The notes under the pieces were generated by a model. The model did no database searches, had not been told where the DNA came from, and saw only the letters and a list, made by a program, of their open reading frames with translations. Source: Lawsonibacter sp900766145 (GTDB lineage: Bacteria; Bacillota; Clostridia; Oscillospirales; Oscillospiraceae). Taken from it: 64,000 nt of DNA. Location: assembly GCF_030372275.1 (NCBI RefSeq), contig NZ_JAUDDJ010000003.1; one strand, written 5' to 3'. The translations under genes were made by a program, and so were the position numbers. This document shows positions 51,482-59,144 of this stretch, in pieces (positions within the stretch are counted from its first letter, which is position 1; each line of letters starts with the position of its first letter).

Positions 51482-51889
51482 ATGAACGGGAGATGGCTGG
51501 GCCTGTGCGGGGCCCTGGTAATGACGGTTTCTCTGGCCTCCTGCAGCTCGAAGGGGCAGGAGAACGGAGTGGGTATGCTGAACAATACCGGCATGTCTGC
51601 CTCGGGCTACCGGACCTCTACGTCGGGAGCGCGGCAGTATCTGCCGGACAGCCGGTACTATGCCAACGGAGACGGTACGGTAAAGCGCTACCGCCAGGCG
51701 GGATCCAGCGAATGGGAGCAGCTGGGCAAGGCCTTGGAAGATAGCTGGAACGAGCTGATGAAGGGCACGGAGAATACCCTGAAAGATGCGGGTAAGAATA
51801 CCCAAAATGCGGCCAAGGATATTGGCCAGGGGGTAGAGAACGCCGCCAAGGATGCCAAGACAGATCTGAACAAGATGACCGGGAAATAA
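51482..51889 (+). CDS. Small lipoprotein
   Basis: 135 aa. Signal peptide with lipobox SLASC (Cys19), a Gly/Ser/Tyr-rich middle with DSRYYANGDGTVKRY, and a C-terminal amphipathic repeat-like helix (NTLKDAGKNTQNAAKDIGQG and VENAAKDAKTDL). I chose ATG 51482 with GGGGAGG; the frame begins earlier without a site. Function unknown. Confidence 0.75.
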   Translation: MNGRWLGLCGALVMTVSLASCSSKGQENGVGMLNNTGMSASGYRTSTSGARQYLPDSRYYANGDGTVKRYRQAGSSEWEQLGKALEDSWNELMKGTENTLKDAGKNTQNAAKDIGQGVENAAKDAKTDLNKMTGK

Positions 51890-51903
51890 TCTCTGCCAGC
51901 ACT

Positions 51904-51940
51904 GCGGCGGCGCACCGGAACTGATCCGGCGCGCCGCCGC
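51904..51940. terminator. Long GC hairpin between convergent genes
   Basis: GCGGCGGCGC-A-CCGG pairs with CCGG-CGC-GCCGCCGC across a short loop. No T-run, but its position between two converging genes suggests transcript-end formation. Confidence 0.5.
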
Positions 51941-51952
51941 GTGTGTTCTGCC

Positions 51953-52435
51953 TTATCCCTGAGGCATGGCAAGGCCGTGGACAAAACCGTTCATTTGAGG
52001 AGAGAGGACCTCGCCTCCCACCACCTTGTCCCGGTAAATCAAAAGGTTGGCCTGCACGCCGGTCTCCCCGGAGGGGTAGTTGGTGATCTCGTAAGTGTAC
52101 CGCTTGACCCGTTTTCCGGCATATTTGGTCAAATCAAAGCCCTGAGAAATCTGAAGCTCCAGATACTCGTCATAGCTCTCGTCCATCTCCTTGGGGATGG
52201 TCAGCTCCTCGGTGACCACAGGGTCCTGATTGACCTGCCAGCCGTATTGACTCAGAAATGAGACCCGCTCTTCGTTGGAGCTGATCCCTGTAGTGTCCGG
52301 GGCGGTACTGGCGGCCACCGTGGGCAGGGCGGGGGGATCGAGATTCATCACCAGTCCGGCGCAGCACAGCAGCGCCGCGGCGGCCACGCCGATCGCCAGT
52401 TTTCGCCTTGGCAGTCTGGCGGTAAGAATAAACAC
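51953..52435 (-). CDS. Membrane-anchored DUF4830-like protein
   Basis: 160 aa. One N-terminal membrane helix (about residues 14-32), then an external domain containing NEERVSFLSQYGWQVNQDP, KEMDESYDEYLELQISQGFDL and YAGKRVKRYTYEITNYPSG, strings typical of DUF4830. The GTG at 52435 follows AAGGAG by 8 nt; an ATG at 52463 lacks a site, and longer reading frames overlap the pseudouridine synthase promoter region. Function unknown. Confidence 0.72.
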   Translation of the reverse strand: MFILTARLPRRKLAIGVAAAALLCCAGLVMNLDPPALPTVAASTAPDTTGISSNEERVSFLSQYGWQVNQDPVVTEELTIPKEMDESYDEYLELQISQGFDLTKYAGKRVKRYTYEITNYPSGETGVQANLLIYRDKVVGGEVLSPQMNGFVHGLAMPQG

Positions 52436-52616
52436 AGCGCATTCTCCTTCCACATCCAGCATCTTGGTGTAGTTTATGCACCAAAGGGCCGGGATATTCA
52501 CAGCGGAGCGGCGCTTTGAGGAAAGAGCGTGCCTTTTCATTGAATTTTTTTCATTAAGTTGGTAAAATAAACGAAAACATACCCGATACATCCTATTGAG
52601 TGAGGAGGACAGAACA

Positions 52617-53336
52617 TTGGCAATGGAACGGCTGGACAAGCTGCTGGCCTCCACGGGGCGGTGGTCCCGCAAGGAGGTCAAGGAGCTCATTGCCCGTGGA
52701 CGGGTGTTGATGGACGGGCGCCCCGCGGGACGGCCTGAGGACAAGTGCGATCCCCAGAGCGCCAAGATCCAGGTGGACGGGGAGGCGGTGGACTGCGCCC
52801 CCTGTGTGTACATCATGCTGCATAAGCCCTCCGGTCTGCTCTCGGCCACCCAGGACAAGAAGCAGGCCACCGTGCTGGATCTGCTGCCGGAGCATCTGCG
52901 CCGCCGGGGACTGTTTCCGGTGGGGCGGCTGGACAAGGATACCGAGGGGCTTTTGCTGCTCACTGACGACGGCCCTCTGGGCCACGACCTTCTGTCTCCC
53001 CGCAAGCATGTGGATAAGGTCTACTATGCCCGGGTAGACGGTCAGATCGACGAAGAGGACGTGCAGGCCCTGTCCGAGGGCATGACGCTGGGAGACGGCT
53101 TGGTCTGTTTGCCTGCCGATTTGGAGCCTCTGGGTGATGGAAGTGAGTGCCTGGTCACCCTGAGGGAGGGGAAATATCACCAGGTCAAACGGATGCTGGC
53201 TGCCCGGGGCAAGCCGGTACTCTATCTCAAACGGCTGTCTATGGGACCGCTGAAATTGGACGAAGGGCTGGAAAAAGGCCAGTGGCGGTTCCTAACAGAG
53301 CGGGAGGTACAGAGCCTCAAGGCGGCCCAGAGATGA
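52617..53336 (+). CDS. RsuA/RluB-type rRNA pseudouridine synthase
   Basis: 239 aa. N-terminal S4 RNA-binding domain (ERLDKLLASTGRWSRKEVKELI) and catalytic domain with GRLDKDTEGLLLLTDDG, whose Asp is the nucleophile, and REGKYHQVKRMLAARG. It modifies ribosomal RNA. TTG 52617 is 9 nt after GAGGAGG, so I prefer it; ATG 52623 is the alternative. Confidence 0.92.
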   Translation: MAMERLDKLLASTGRWSRKEVKELIARGRVLMDGRPAGRPEDKCDPQSAKIQVDGEAVDCAPCVYIMLHKPSGLLSATQDKKQATVLDLLPEHLRRRGLFPVGRLDKDTEGLLLLTDDGPLGHDLLSPRKHVDKVYYARVDGQIDEEDVQALSEGMTLGDGLVCLPADLEPLGDGSECLVTLREGKYHQVKRMLAARGKPVLYLKRLSMGPLKLDEGLEKGQWRFLTEREVQSLKAAQR

Positions 53337-53379
53337 AGAGACAAAAAAATTGTGCGTTTTGAACAAAAAAATGGGACAA

Positions 53380-53414
53380 CCCCCTTGCCAAAACCGGGGG
53401 TGTACCGTTATAAT
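53380..53414 (+). promoter_or_regulatory. Promoter with -35 in an inverted repeat
   Basis: TTGCCA (53385-53390), 18-nt spacer, TATAAT (53409-53414). CCCCC-TTGCCAAAACC-GGGGG surrounds the -35, as at the efp promoter. Confidence 0.75.
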
Positions 53415-53452
53415 GTCAATAGTGTTATGAGAATAACTTGGGAGGGATTAAC

Positions 53453-54544
53453 GTGTCCAGCAGGATGTTTCAAGGAGTCGTGCTCCAAATGAAGGACAGC
53501 ATCGATCGCATGGTAGGCGTAATCGATGCAGACGGGATCGTGGTGGCCTGCAGTGAGCTCACCTGTATTGGAGAGCATTGGTCGGGCGCTGTTGCCGCGG
53601 TCAACTCCTCGGACAATGCCACAGCCCATTTTGAGGGCAAGACCTTTAAACCCCTTGCCGGTTGGGGGGCCCAGTTTGATTATGCCGCGTTTGTAAAGGG
53701 CGAGGATGATCTGGCCGGGGCGCTGTGCGCCATGGCGGTGGTGGCATTCAACGGCGCCAAGACTTATTATGAAGAAAAGCATGATAAGGCTACCTTTGTT
53801 AAGAATATCATCTCCGACAACATCCTGTTGGGAGATATCTATACCCAGGCCAAGGAGCTCCACTTTGTTTCCGAGGCTCCCCGGGCCGCCTTCCTGGTGC
53901 GCCAGCTGGGTCCTGCCGATGTGACTACCATCGACGTGATCCAGAACCTGTTCCCCGACAAGCAGACCGACTTCGTCATCTCCATCAACGAGACCGACGT
54001 GGCTCTCATCAAGCAGCTGCCTGAGGGGGCTGACGCCAAGGCGCTGCAGAAGATTGCCAAGCAGATCGCTACCGCCGTTACCCAGGAGCTGGGCATCAAG
54101 GTCGTGATCGGTATCGGCACTGTGGTTAACCACATCCGTGACCTGGCCCGGGCCTATAAGGAGGCCGGGGTGGCTATCGATGTGGGCAAGGTGTTTGACA
54201 CCGAGAAGACGGTCATCAACTATGAGAACCTGGGCATTGGTCGTCTGATCTATCAGCTGCCCACCATCCTGTGCCAGATGTTCCTCCAGGAGGTCTTTAA
54301 GAAGAACCCCATCGACGCCCTGGATCAGGAGACCCTGCTCACCATCAACAAGTTCTTTGAGAACAACCTGAACGTGTCTGAGACGGCCCGTAAGCTGTTC
54401 GTGCACCGCAATACGCTGGTCTACCGCCTGGAGAAGATCAAGAAGCTTACCGGGCTGGATCTGCGTGAGTTTGACGACGCTATCACCTTCAAGGTAGCTC
54501 TGATGGTCAAAAAGTATCTGATTTCCCGGGGAATCGAGTCTTGA
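53453..54544 (+). CDS. CdaR/PucR-type transcriptional regulator
   Basis: 363 aa. The N-terminal part (residues about 1-130) resembles a sugar-diacid-recognition/GAF-like sensor (MVGVIDADGIVVACSEL). The middle is a GGDEF-like CdaR region, and the C-terminal 60 residues are the PucR HTH (LTINKFFENNLNVSETARKL, HRNTLVYRLEKIKKLTGLDL). GTG start 7 nt after GGGAGG. It precedes ftsEX; its target and effector are unknown. Confidence 0.85.
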   Translation: MSSRMFQGVVLQMKDSIDRMVGVIDADGIVVACSELTCIGEHWSGAVAAVNSSDNATAHFEGKTFKPLAGWGAQFDYAAFVKGEDDLAGALCAMAVVAFNGAKTYYEEKHDKATFVKNIISDNILLGDIYTQAKELHFVSEAPRAAFLVRQLGPADVTTIDVIQNLFPDKQTDFVISINETDVALIKQLPEGADAKALQKIAKQIATAVTQELGIKVVIGIGTVVNHIRDLARAYKEAGVAIDVGKVFDTEKTVINYENLGIGRLIYQLPTILCQMFLQEVFKKNPIDALDQETLLTINKFFENNLNVSETARKLFVHRNTLVYRLEKIKKLTGLDLREFDDAITFKVALMVKKYLISRGIES

Positions 54545-54590
54545 TGCATTGATTTTCCGGCGGTCTCACGCCCTTTCTGAAAGACAGGAC

Positions 54591-54630
54591 GAGGCCTCCG
54601 TCTGCCATGAGGCAGACGGAGGCCTTTTTG
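54591..54630 (+). terminator. Terminator after the CdaR-like gene
   Basis: 15-bp stem AGGCCTCCGTCTGCC / GGCAGACGGAGGCCT with ATGA loop and five T residues. Confidence 0.93.
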
Positions 54631-54679
54631 TATATCAAAATACAACAGCGAAAAGGTGACATAAAACCGCATTTTCCCA

Positions 54680-54709
54680 TTGACAAAATCCAGGTTACGG
54701 GTGTAACCT
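54680..54709 (+). promoter_or_regulatory. ftsEX promoter with a palindromic operator
   Basis: TTGACA (54680-54685), 18-nt spacer, TAACCT (54704-54709). A perfect palindrome AGGTTAC-GGGT-GTAACCT (54692-54709) fills the spacer and the -10, a placement typical of MerR-type or repressor control. Confidence 0.5.
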
Positions 54710-54816
54710 AAGTAGTGAAATCTTTCCCGGGAAATGCTCCCCAAAGAGGGAACAAATTTTCCCGATTATCGTCAAAATCATGACGGCTATTTTGAGTGTA
54801 CGAGGGTTTACATATT

Positions 54817-55506
54817 ATGATACGTTTTATTGACGTCTATAAAGAGTACGACAACGGAACCAAGGCCCTGAAAGGGGTCAATATGCGCATTGACGACGGG
54901 GAATTTGTCTTTCTGGTAGGCCCTTCCGGGTCGGGAAAGTCTACCATCATCAAGCTGATCACCGGCGAGATTGCCCTGACGCAGGGAAAACTCATGGTCA
55001 ACGGATACAGCATGAGCAACATCAGCCCCAAGCAAGTGCCGCTGATGCGCCGCACCCTGGGCATTATTTTCCAGGATTTCCGGCTGATTGAGAAAAAGAC
55101 GGTGTACGAAAATCTGTCCTTTGCCATGCGGGCCATCGGCGCGTCCAGCCGGGACCTGAAGCGGCGCATTCCCTACGTGTTGCAGCTGGTGGGACTGGAG
55201 CAGAAGGCGGACCGGTATCCCGGACAGCTCTCCGGCGGCGAGCAGCAGCGTGTGGCCATTGCCCGGGCGCTGGTGAACAACCCCAATATGATCATTGCCG
55301 ACGAGCCCACCGGAAACCTGGACCCCAACCGCTCCTTGGAGATCATGATGCTGCTGGAGCGGATCAATGAGCTGGGAACCACGGTGCTGGTGGTGACCCA
55401 CGAGAAAAATCTGGTCAACCGCTTTGGAAAGCGGGTCGTGGCCATCGAGGATGGCCGAATCATCAATGACGAAACGGGCGGGTATTACAATGGCGAAAAG
55501 ATTTGA
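54817..55506 (+). CDS. ftsE: Cell division ATP-binding protein FtsE
   Basis: 229-aa ABC ATPase that, with FtsX, activates septal murein hydrolases. Walker A GPSGSGKST, signature LSGGEQQRVAIARAL, Walker B MIIADEPTGNLD. ATG 54817 is preferred (GAGGG 10 nt upstream); GTG 54796 would add seven residues. Overlaps ftsX by 17 nt. Confidence 0.95.
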   Translation: MIRFIDVYKEYDNGTKALKGVNMRIDDGEFVFLVGPSGSGKSTIIKLITGEIALTQGKLMVNGYSMSNISPKQVPLMRRTLGIIFQDFRLIEKKTVYENLSFAMRAIGASSRDLKRRIPYVLQLVGLEQKADRYPGQLSGGEQQRVAIARALVNNPNMIIADEPTGNLDPNRSLEIMMLLERINELGTTVLVVTHEKNLVNRFGKRVVAIEDGRIINDETGGYYNGEKI

Positions 55507-56380
55507 TATTGGATATTATTGCAGCGAAGGAATTCACTCCATTTTTACCCACGGCTTTATGTCCTTTGCTGCTGTGTGTATGATCGTGGCATGTCTGCTG
55601 ATTATGGGCTCCTTCTCCCTGGTTGCGGTAAACTTGGACAACATGCTGGGAGATCTGGAAGCGGAAAACGAGTTTCTGGCCTACATCGATGAGACCTATA
55701 CGGAGGACCAGGCCAAGGCACTTCAGTCTCAGATCGAGGCCATTCCCAATGTGGCTGAGGTGACCTTTGTCAGCCGGGACGAGGCCCTGGAGGACTTTAA
55801 GGCTGGCCGGCAGGATAACCCCCTGCTCAATGATCTGGATGGGGAGGTGCTGCGGGACCGCTACCGCATCCATGTGGATGACATTGAACTGCTGGAGCAG
55901 ACAGTAAAGCAGGTGGAGCAGGTGGAGGGAGTTGCCGACACCAACGCCGCCTATGAGATTGCCCAGGGTTTTGTTACCGTGCGTAACATTGCGGCCGGTG
56001 TGGCCATCGTTCTGGTTTCTATCCTGGCAGTGGTGTCCCTGTTTATTATTGCCAATACCACTAAGCTGGCCTTCTTCTACCGCCGGGAGGAGATCGCCAT
56101 CATGAAGATGTGCGGTGCTACCAATGCCTTTATCCGCTGGCCCTTTATTGTGCAGGGCATGATCCTGGGCCTGGCCGGAGCAATTGTGGCCTTCTTCCTC
56201 CAGTGGGGTGTGTATGAACTGGTGGGCAAGGCGGTGATTCAGTCCAACGGTATGTCCCTGGTGACCATCCTGCCCTTTACGTCCCTGATCATCAACATTC
56301 TGCCCGTGTTCTGCGGTGCCGGACTGCTGATCGGTGTAGTGGGCTCGGTGCTGGCCATTCGGAAGTTCCTGCAGGTTTAA
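55490..56380 (+). CDS. ftsX: Cell division protein FtsX
   Basis: 296-aa membrane protein with four helices (about residues 22-45, 168-190, 215-240, 265-290) and one extracytoplasmic domain (46-165) that contacts a peptidoglycan hydrolase. EIAIMKMCGATNAFIRWPF is the conserved cytoplasmic coupling segment. Its partner hydrolase is probably the EnvC-like protein encoded 130 nt downstream. Confidence 0.94.
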   Translation: MAKRFDIGYYCSEGIHSIFTHGFMSFAAVCMIVACLLIMGSFSLVAVNLDNMLGDLEAENEFLAYIDETYTEDQAKALQSQIEAIPNVAEVTFVSRDEALEDFKAGRQDNPLLNDLDGEVLRDRYRIHVDDIELLEQTVKQVEQVEGVADTNAAYEIAQGFVTVRNIAAGVAIVLVSILAVVSLFIIANTTKLAFFYRREEIAIMKMCGATNAFIRWPFIVQGMILGLAGAIVAFFLQWGVYELVGKAVIQSNGMSLVTILPFTSLIINILPVFCGAGLLIGVVGSVLAIRKFLQV

Positions 56381-56398
56381 TGGGAAAGGAGAATTATC

Positions 56399-56497
56399 GT
56401 GCGTCCCAAGAAGCAGCGTATTTTTATGAGTGTGATGGCAGGAGTAATGGCGGTGCTGATTCTCTTGCCTATGCTGGCAAATATTTTAGTTCATTGA
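56399..56497 (+). CDS. 32-aa single-pass membrane protein between ftsX and the murein hydrolase
   Basis: GTG start 7 nt after AAAGGAG. A basic N-terminus (MRPKKQR) is followed by one hydrophobic helix (MSVMAGVMAVLILLPMLANI). Tight spacing (18 nt after ftsX, 13 nt before the peptidase gene) and its own ribosome binding site argue for a real gene. Possibly a divisome accessory; no family recognised. Confidence 0.62.
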   Translation: MRPKKQRIFMSVMAGVMAVLILLPMLANILVH

Positions 56498-56510
56498 CGA
56501 GGAGGCAGGC

Positions 56511-57761
56511 ATGGATATGAAGACACGTACGAGTTGGAAAACGATTGCAAAGCGCCTGCTGGTGGTAGCACTGGTGCTGTCTTTGGCCATTCCTCTGGTG
56601 CCTCAGACCATGGTGGTTTCCGCCTCGGCTGTGACCCAGGCAGAAATTGATGAACTGAAAGACAATGCCTCTGATCTGCGTGAGCAGCAGAAGGAACTGC
56701 AGAATCAGCTGGCCGCCATTAAGGAAGACAAGAACAAGGCTCTGGAGCAGAAGACGCTGCTGGAACAGCAGATCAATGCCACCCAGGCCGAGATCAACAC
56801 CATCCAGACCCAAATCTCCAAGTACGACGAGCTCATTGCCCAGAAGCAGGAGGAGCTGGCCGTGGCGGAGGAGAAGGAGCAGGCCCAGTATGAGCTGTTC
56901 TGTGAGCGGGTGCGCTACATGGAGGAGCAGGGCGAGATCTCCTATTGGTCCATCCTGTTCAGCTCCAAGGATTTTGCCGACCTGCTGGACAACGCCATGA
57001 TGGTGGATGAGATCATGCAGTATGACAACCAGGTCATGGACGAGCTCATCGCCATCCGGGAGCAGATCGCTCAGGATAAGGCGGACCTGGAGACCGCCCG
57101 CCAGGAGCAGCAGGATGCCAAGGACGAGCAGGAGGCCGCCAAGGCCAGCCTGAAGTCCCAGCAAGAAGAGGTAGATGCCCTCATCTCCGAGATTAGCAGT
57201 CAGCAGGCTGAGGTGGAGAAGGCGGAGGCCCAGCTGAGAGCAGCGGCCGCAGCTGTGGATAAAGAGATCGCTGCTGCAGAGAAAGAGCTGGCCAGTCAGA
57301 TTTCCAACGTAGTGAGTGAGTCGGGCTTTATGTGGCCTCTGCCCGGGTACAATACCCTGTCCTCCCTCTACGGAGGCCGGACCCATCCGGTGACCGGACG
57401 GCCTAACAACCACACCGGCATCGACATCCCGGCCCCTGCCGGTACGTCGATTTTGGCGGCCAAGAGCGGCGTGGTAACCACCTCCACTTACAACAGCTCT
57501 TACGGCAACTACGTGGTGGTCAGCCACAGCGACGGTACCTCTACTCTGTATGCCCACATGAGTCGCCGTGGCGTATCCAAGGGACAGACCGTGTCTCAGG
57601 GCCAGGTGGTGGGCTATGTGGGAACTACCGGTTCCTCCACCGGCAACCATCTCCATTTCGAGATCCGCGTCAACGGCAGCCGTGTGGACCCGGTGAACTA
57701 CTTCCTGGGCAGCATGACCCTGTACGCCACCAGCGGCGGTGTAAAGAAGAAGCTTACCTAA
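56511..57761 (+). CDS. EnvC-like M23 peptidase with coiled coil
   Basis: 416-aa exported protein: signal peptide (residues about 10-38), long coiled coil (45-260, Glu/Gln/Ala-rich), then a LytM/M23 domain (about 280-400) with GRTHPVTGRPNNHTGIDIP (zinc His and Asp), HSDGTSTLYAHMS and HLHFEIRVNG. All catalytic histidines are present, so it can itself be a peptidoglycan endopeptidase. Activation by FtsEX through the coiled coil is known for such proteins. Confidence 0.92.
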   Translation: MDMKTRTSWKTIAKRLLVVALVLSLAIPLVPQTMVVSASAVTQAEIDELKDNASDLREQQKELQNQLAAIKEDKNKALEQKTLLEQQINATQAEINTIQTQISKYDELIAQKQEELAVAEEKEQAQYELFCERVRYMEEQGEISYWSILFSSKDFADLLDNAMMVDEIMQYDNQVMDELIAIREQIAQDKADLETARQEQQDAKDEQEAAKASLKSQQEEVDALISEISSQQAEVEKAEAQLRAAAAAVDKEIAAAEKELASQISNVVSESGFMWPLPGYNTLSSLYGGRTHPVTGRPNNHTGIDIPAPAGTSILAAKSGVVTTSTYNSSYGNYVVVSHSDGTSTLYAHMSRRGVSKGQTVSQGQVVGYVGTTGSSTGNHLHFEIRVNGSRVDPVNYFLGSMTLYATSGGVKKKLT

Positions 57762-57775
57762 GCATACATAAAATT

Positions 57776-57819
57776 CCCCCCTTCCGCATAGGGTTGCGGG
57801 AGGGGGGATCTGTTTTGTT
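57776..57819 (+). terminator. Terminator overlapping the next ribosome binding site
   Basis: 12-bp stem CCCCCCTTCCGC (57776-57787) / GCGGGAGGGGGG (57796-57807) with one G-U, then CTGTTTTGTTT. The 3' arm contains the AGGGGG used as ribosome binding site by the next gene, and the T-rich tract contains its TTG start. Confidence 0.7.
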
Positions 57820-58489
57820 TGGACGGTTGCTGTTCAGCCCGGAGGGGCGGGAGCGGACGGAGCGCAGGGACCTGTATGGTCTGGGGGTGCTCCAGATCCG
57901 GGTGCGGCCTGGCGGCTGGCGAGAGAAGGGTCGGCTGCGGCGCAGCGGAAAACGTCTGGCGCAGGGGGGCGTGCGGCGGGTGCTGGTGCCGGAATATTTT
58001 GACCAGTGGCCCCTGCTGGAGCGCTGGGATCTGAGGCCCGTGGACCCAGTCCCATTTCTTCGTTTCCACGCCACCCAGATCGTACTGGCCGCCCTCAATC
58101 GACAGGAGATTGCCCCGGAGCGTGCCGCCGTGGCCCTGCGGGGAAAGCGGGTGGACCGGGATATGGCCCGGTGTGCTCAGCTTTTATGCCCTCTGGTGCG
58201 ACAGGTAGCGGTCAGCGCCCCTCAGGGAGGGGAGGAGCTGTCGTTGTGGCTTCGCAGGGAGTATGGCCTGCCGGTGCAGCCTGACGGGGCGGAGGTATCC
58301 CTGGCGGTCTATTTTGACGGGGAAGGAGCGGGGGAGAAGGACCTGCTGCTGTGGGGACCTGAACCCAGACTGGGTGAGGTGACTCCTCAAGCCGCAGCGC
58401 TGGCCCCGGAGGACCGGGAGAATTTAGGCCTTTTGACCGCCCTGTGGGAAACGGGAAAAATTGGAAAATATCAGCTAGAATTTACTTGA
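57815..58489 (+). CDS. Hypothetical protein, 224 aa
   Basis: Arg- and Leu-rich cytoplasmic protein with no membrane or signal segment. No family recognised. Features: RRDLYGLGVLQIRVRPGGWREKGRLRR near the start, ARCAQLLCPLVRQVAVSAPQ mid-protein, and alternating LTALWETGKIGKYQL at the end. The mid part, with RGKRVDRDM and a strand-rich region, could be a Rossmann-like half, but this is guesswork. TTG 57815 is the best start; the frame opens at 57794. The greA promoter overlaps its stop. Confidence 0.65.
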   Translation: MFGRLLFSPEGRERTERRDLYGLGVLQIRVRPGGWREKGRLRRSGKRLAQGGVRRVLVPEYFDQWPLLERWDLRPVDPVPFLRFHATQIVLAALNRQEIAPERAAVALRGKRVDRDMARCAQLLCPLVRQVAVSAPQGGEELSLWLRREYGLPVQPDGAEVSLAVYFDGEGAGEKDLLLWGPEPRLGEVTPQAAALAPEDRENLGLLTALWETGKIGKYQLEFT

Positions 58490-58514
58490 CACAGGGCGGA
58501 AAAGTATCTATAAT
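58486..58514 (+). promoter_or_regulatory. Consensus promoter of greA
   Basis: TTGACA (58486-58491), 17-nt spacer, TATAAT (58509-58514): perfect consensus. The -35 overlaps the preceding stop codon. Confidence 0.9.
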
Positions 58515-58618
58515 AACACAGACTGTATCCTTATAACTTTTTTTAGTTATCCTGTATATTTGACTAGGTCCGGAGGCGTTGTCCTCCGGCCTAAGTTTGG
58601 AAAGGTGTGCGAGATATC

Positions 58619-59092
58619 ATGGCGAAAGAATATAAACTGACTCCTCAGCGCCTGCAGGAGCTGCAGGACGAGCTGGTCTATCTGAAGACCGTCCGCGAGA
58701 AAGAGGTAGCTGAGCTCATCAAGGAGGCCCGCTCCTTCGGTGACCTGAGCGAGAACAGCGAGTACGATGAGGCCAAGACCGAGCAGGGCAAGCTCTACTC
58801 CCGCATCGCTGAGGTGGAGGAGATTCTGAGCAACTATGTGGTCATCGACGAGAGTGACGACGGCGGCAACTATGTGCGCATCGGTTCCACCGTGACCGTG
58901 CTGGACAAGGAATTTGACGAGGAGCTGGTCTATAAGATCGTAGGCTCCCAGGAGGCCGATCCCATGAACGGGGTCATCTCCGAGGACTCTCCCTTTGGCC
59001 GCGCCCTGCTGGGCAAGAATGTGGGCGACGACGTGGTCGTGGACGCCCCCGCCGGCAGCGTGGAGTATAAGCTGCTGAAGGTGGAGCGGTAA
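58619..59092 (+). CDS. greA: Transcription elongation factor GreA
   Basis: 157 aa. N-terminal coiled-coil hairpin with acidic tip (LTPQRLQELQDELVYLKTVR, GDLSENSEYDEAKTEQG) and C-terminal FKBP-like domain (SEDSPFGRALLGKNVGDDVVVDAPAGS). Rescues backtracked RNA polymerase. Likely co-transcribed with lysS. Confidence 0.97.
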   Translation: MAKEYKLTPQRLQELQDELVYLKTVREKEVAELIKEARSFGDLSENSEYDEAKTEQGKLYSRIAEVEEILSNYVVIDESDDGGNYVRIGSTVTVLDKEFDEELVYKIVGSQEADPMNGVISEDSPFGRALLGKNVGDDVVVDAPAGSVEYKLLKVER

Positions 59093-59144
59093 GAATACAG
59101 ACTCCGGAAGCCCCGGAGAAAAAGAGATAGGAGTGCGCGCATAC

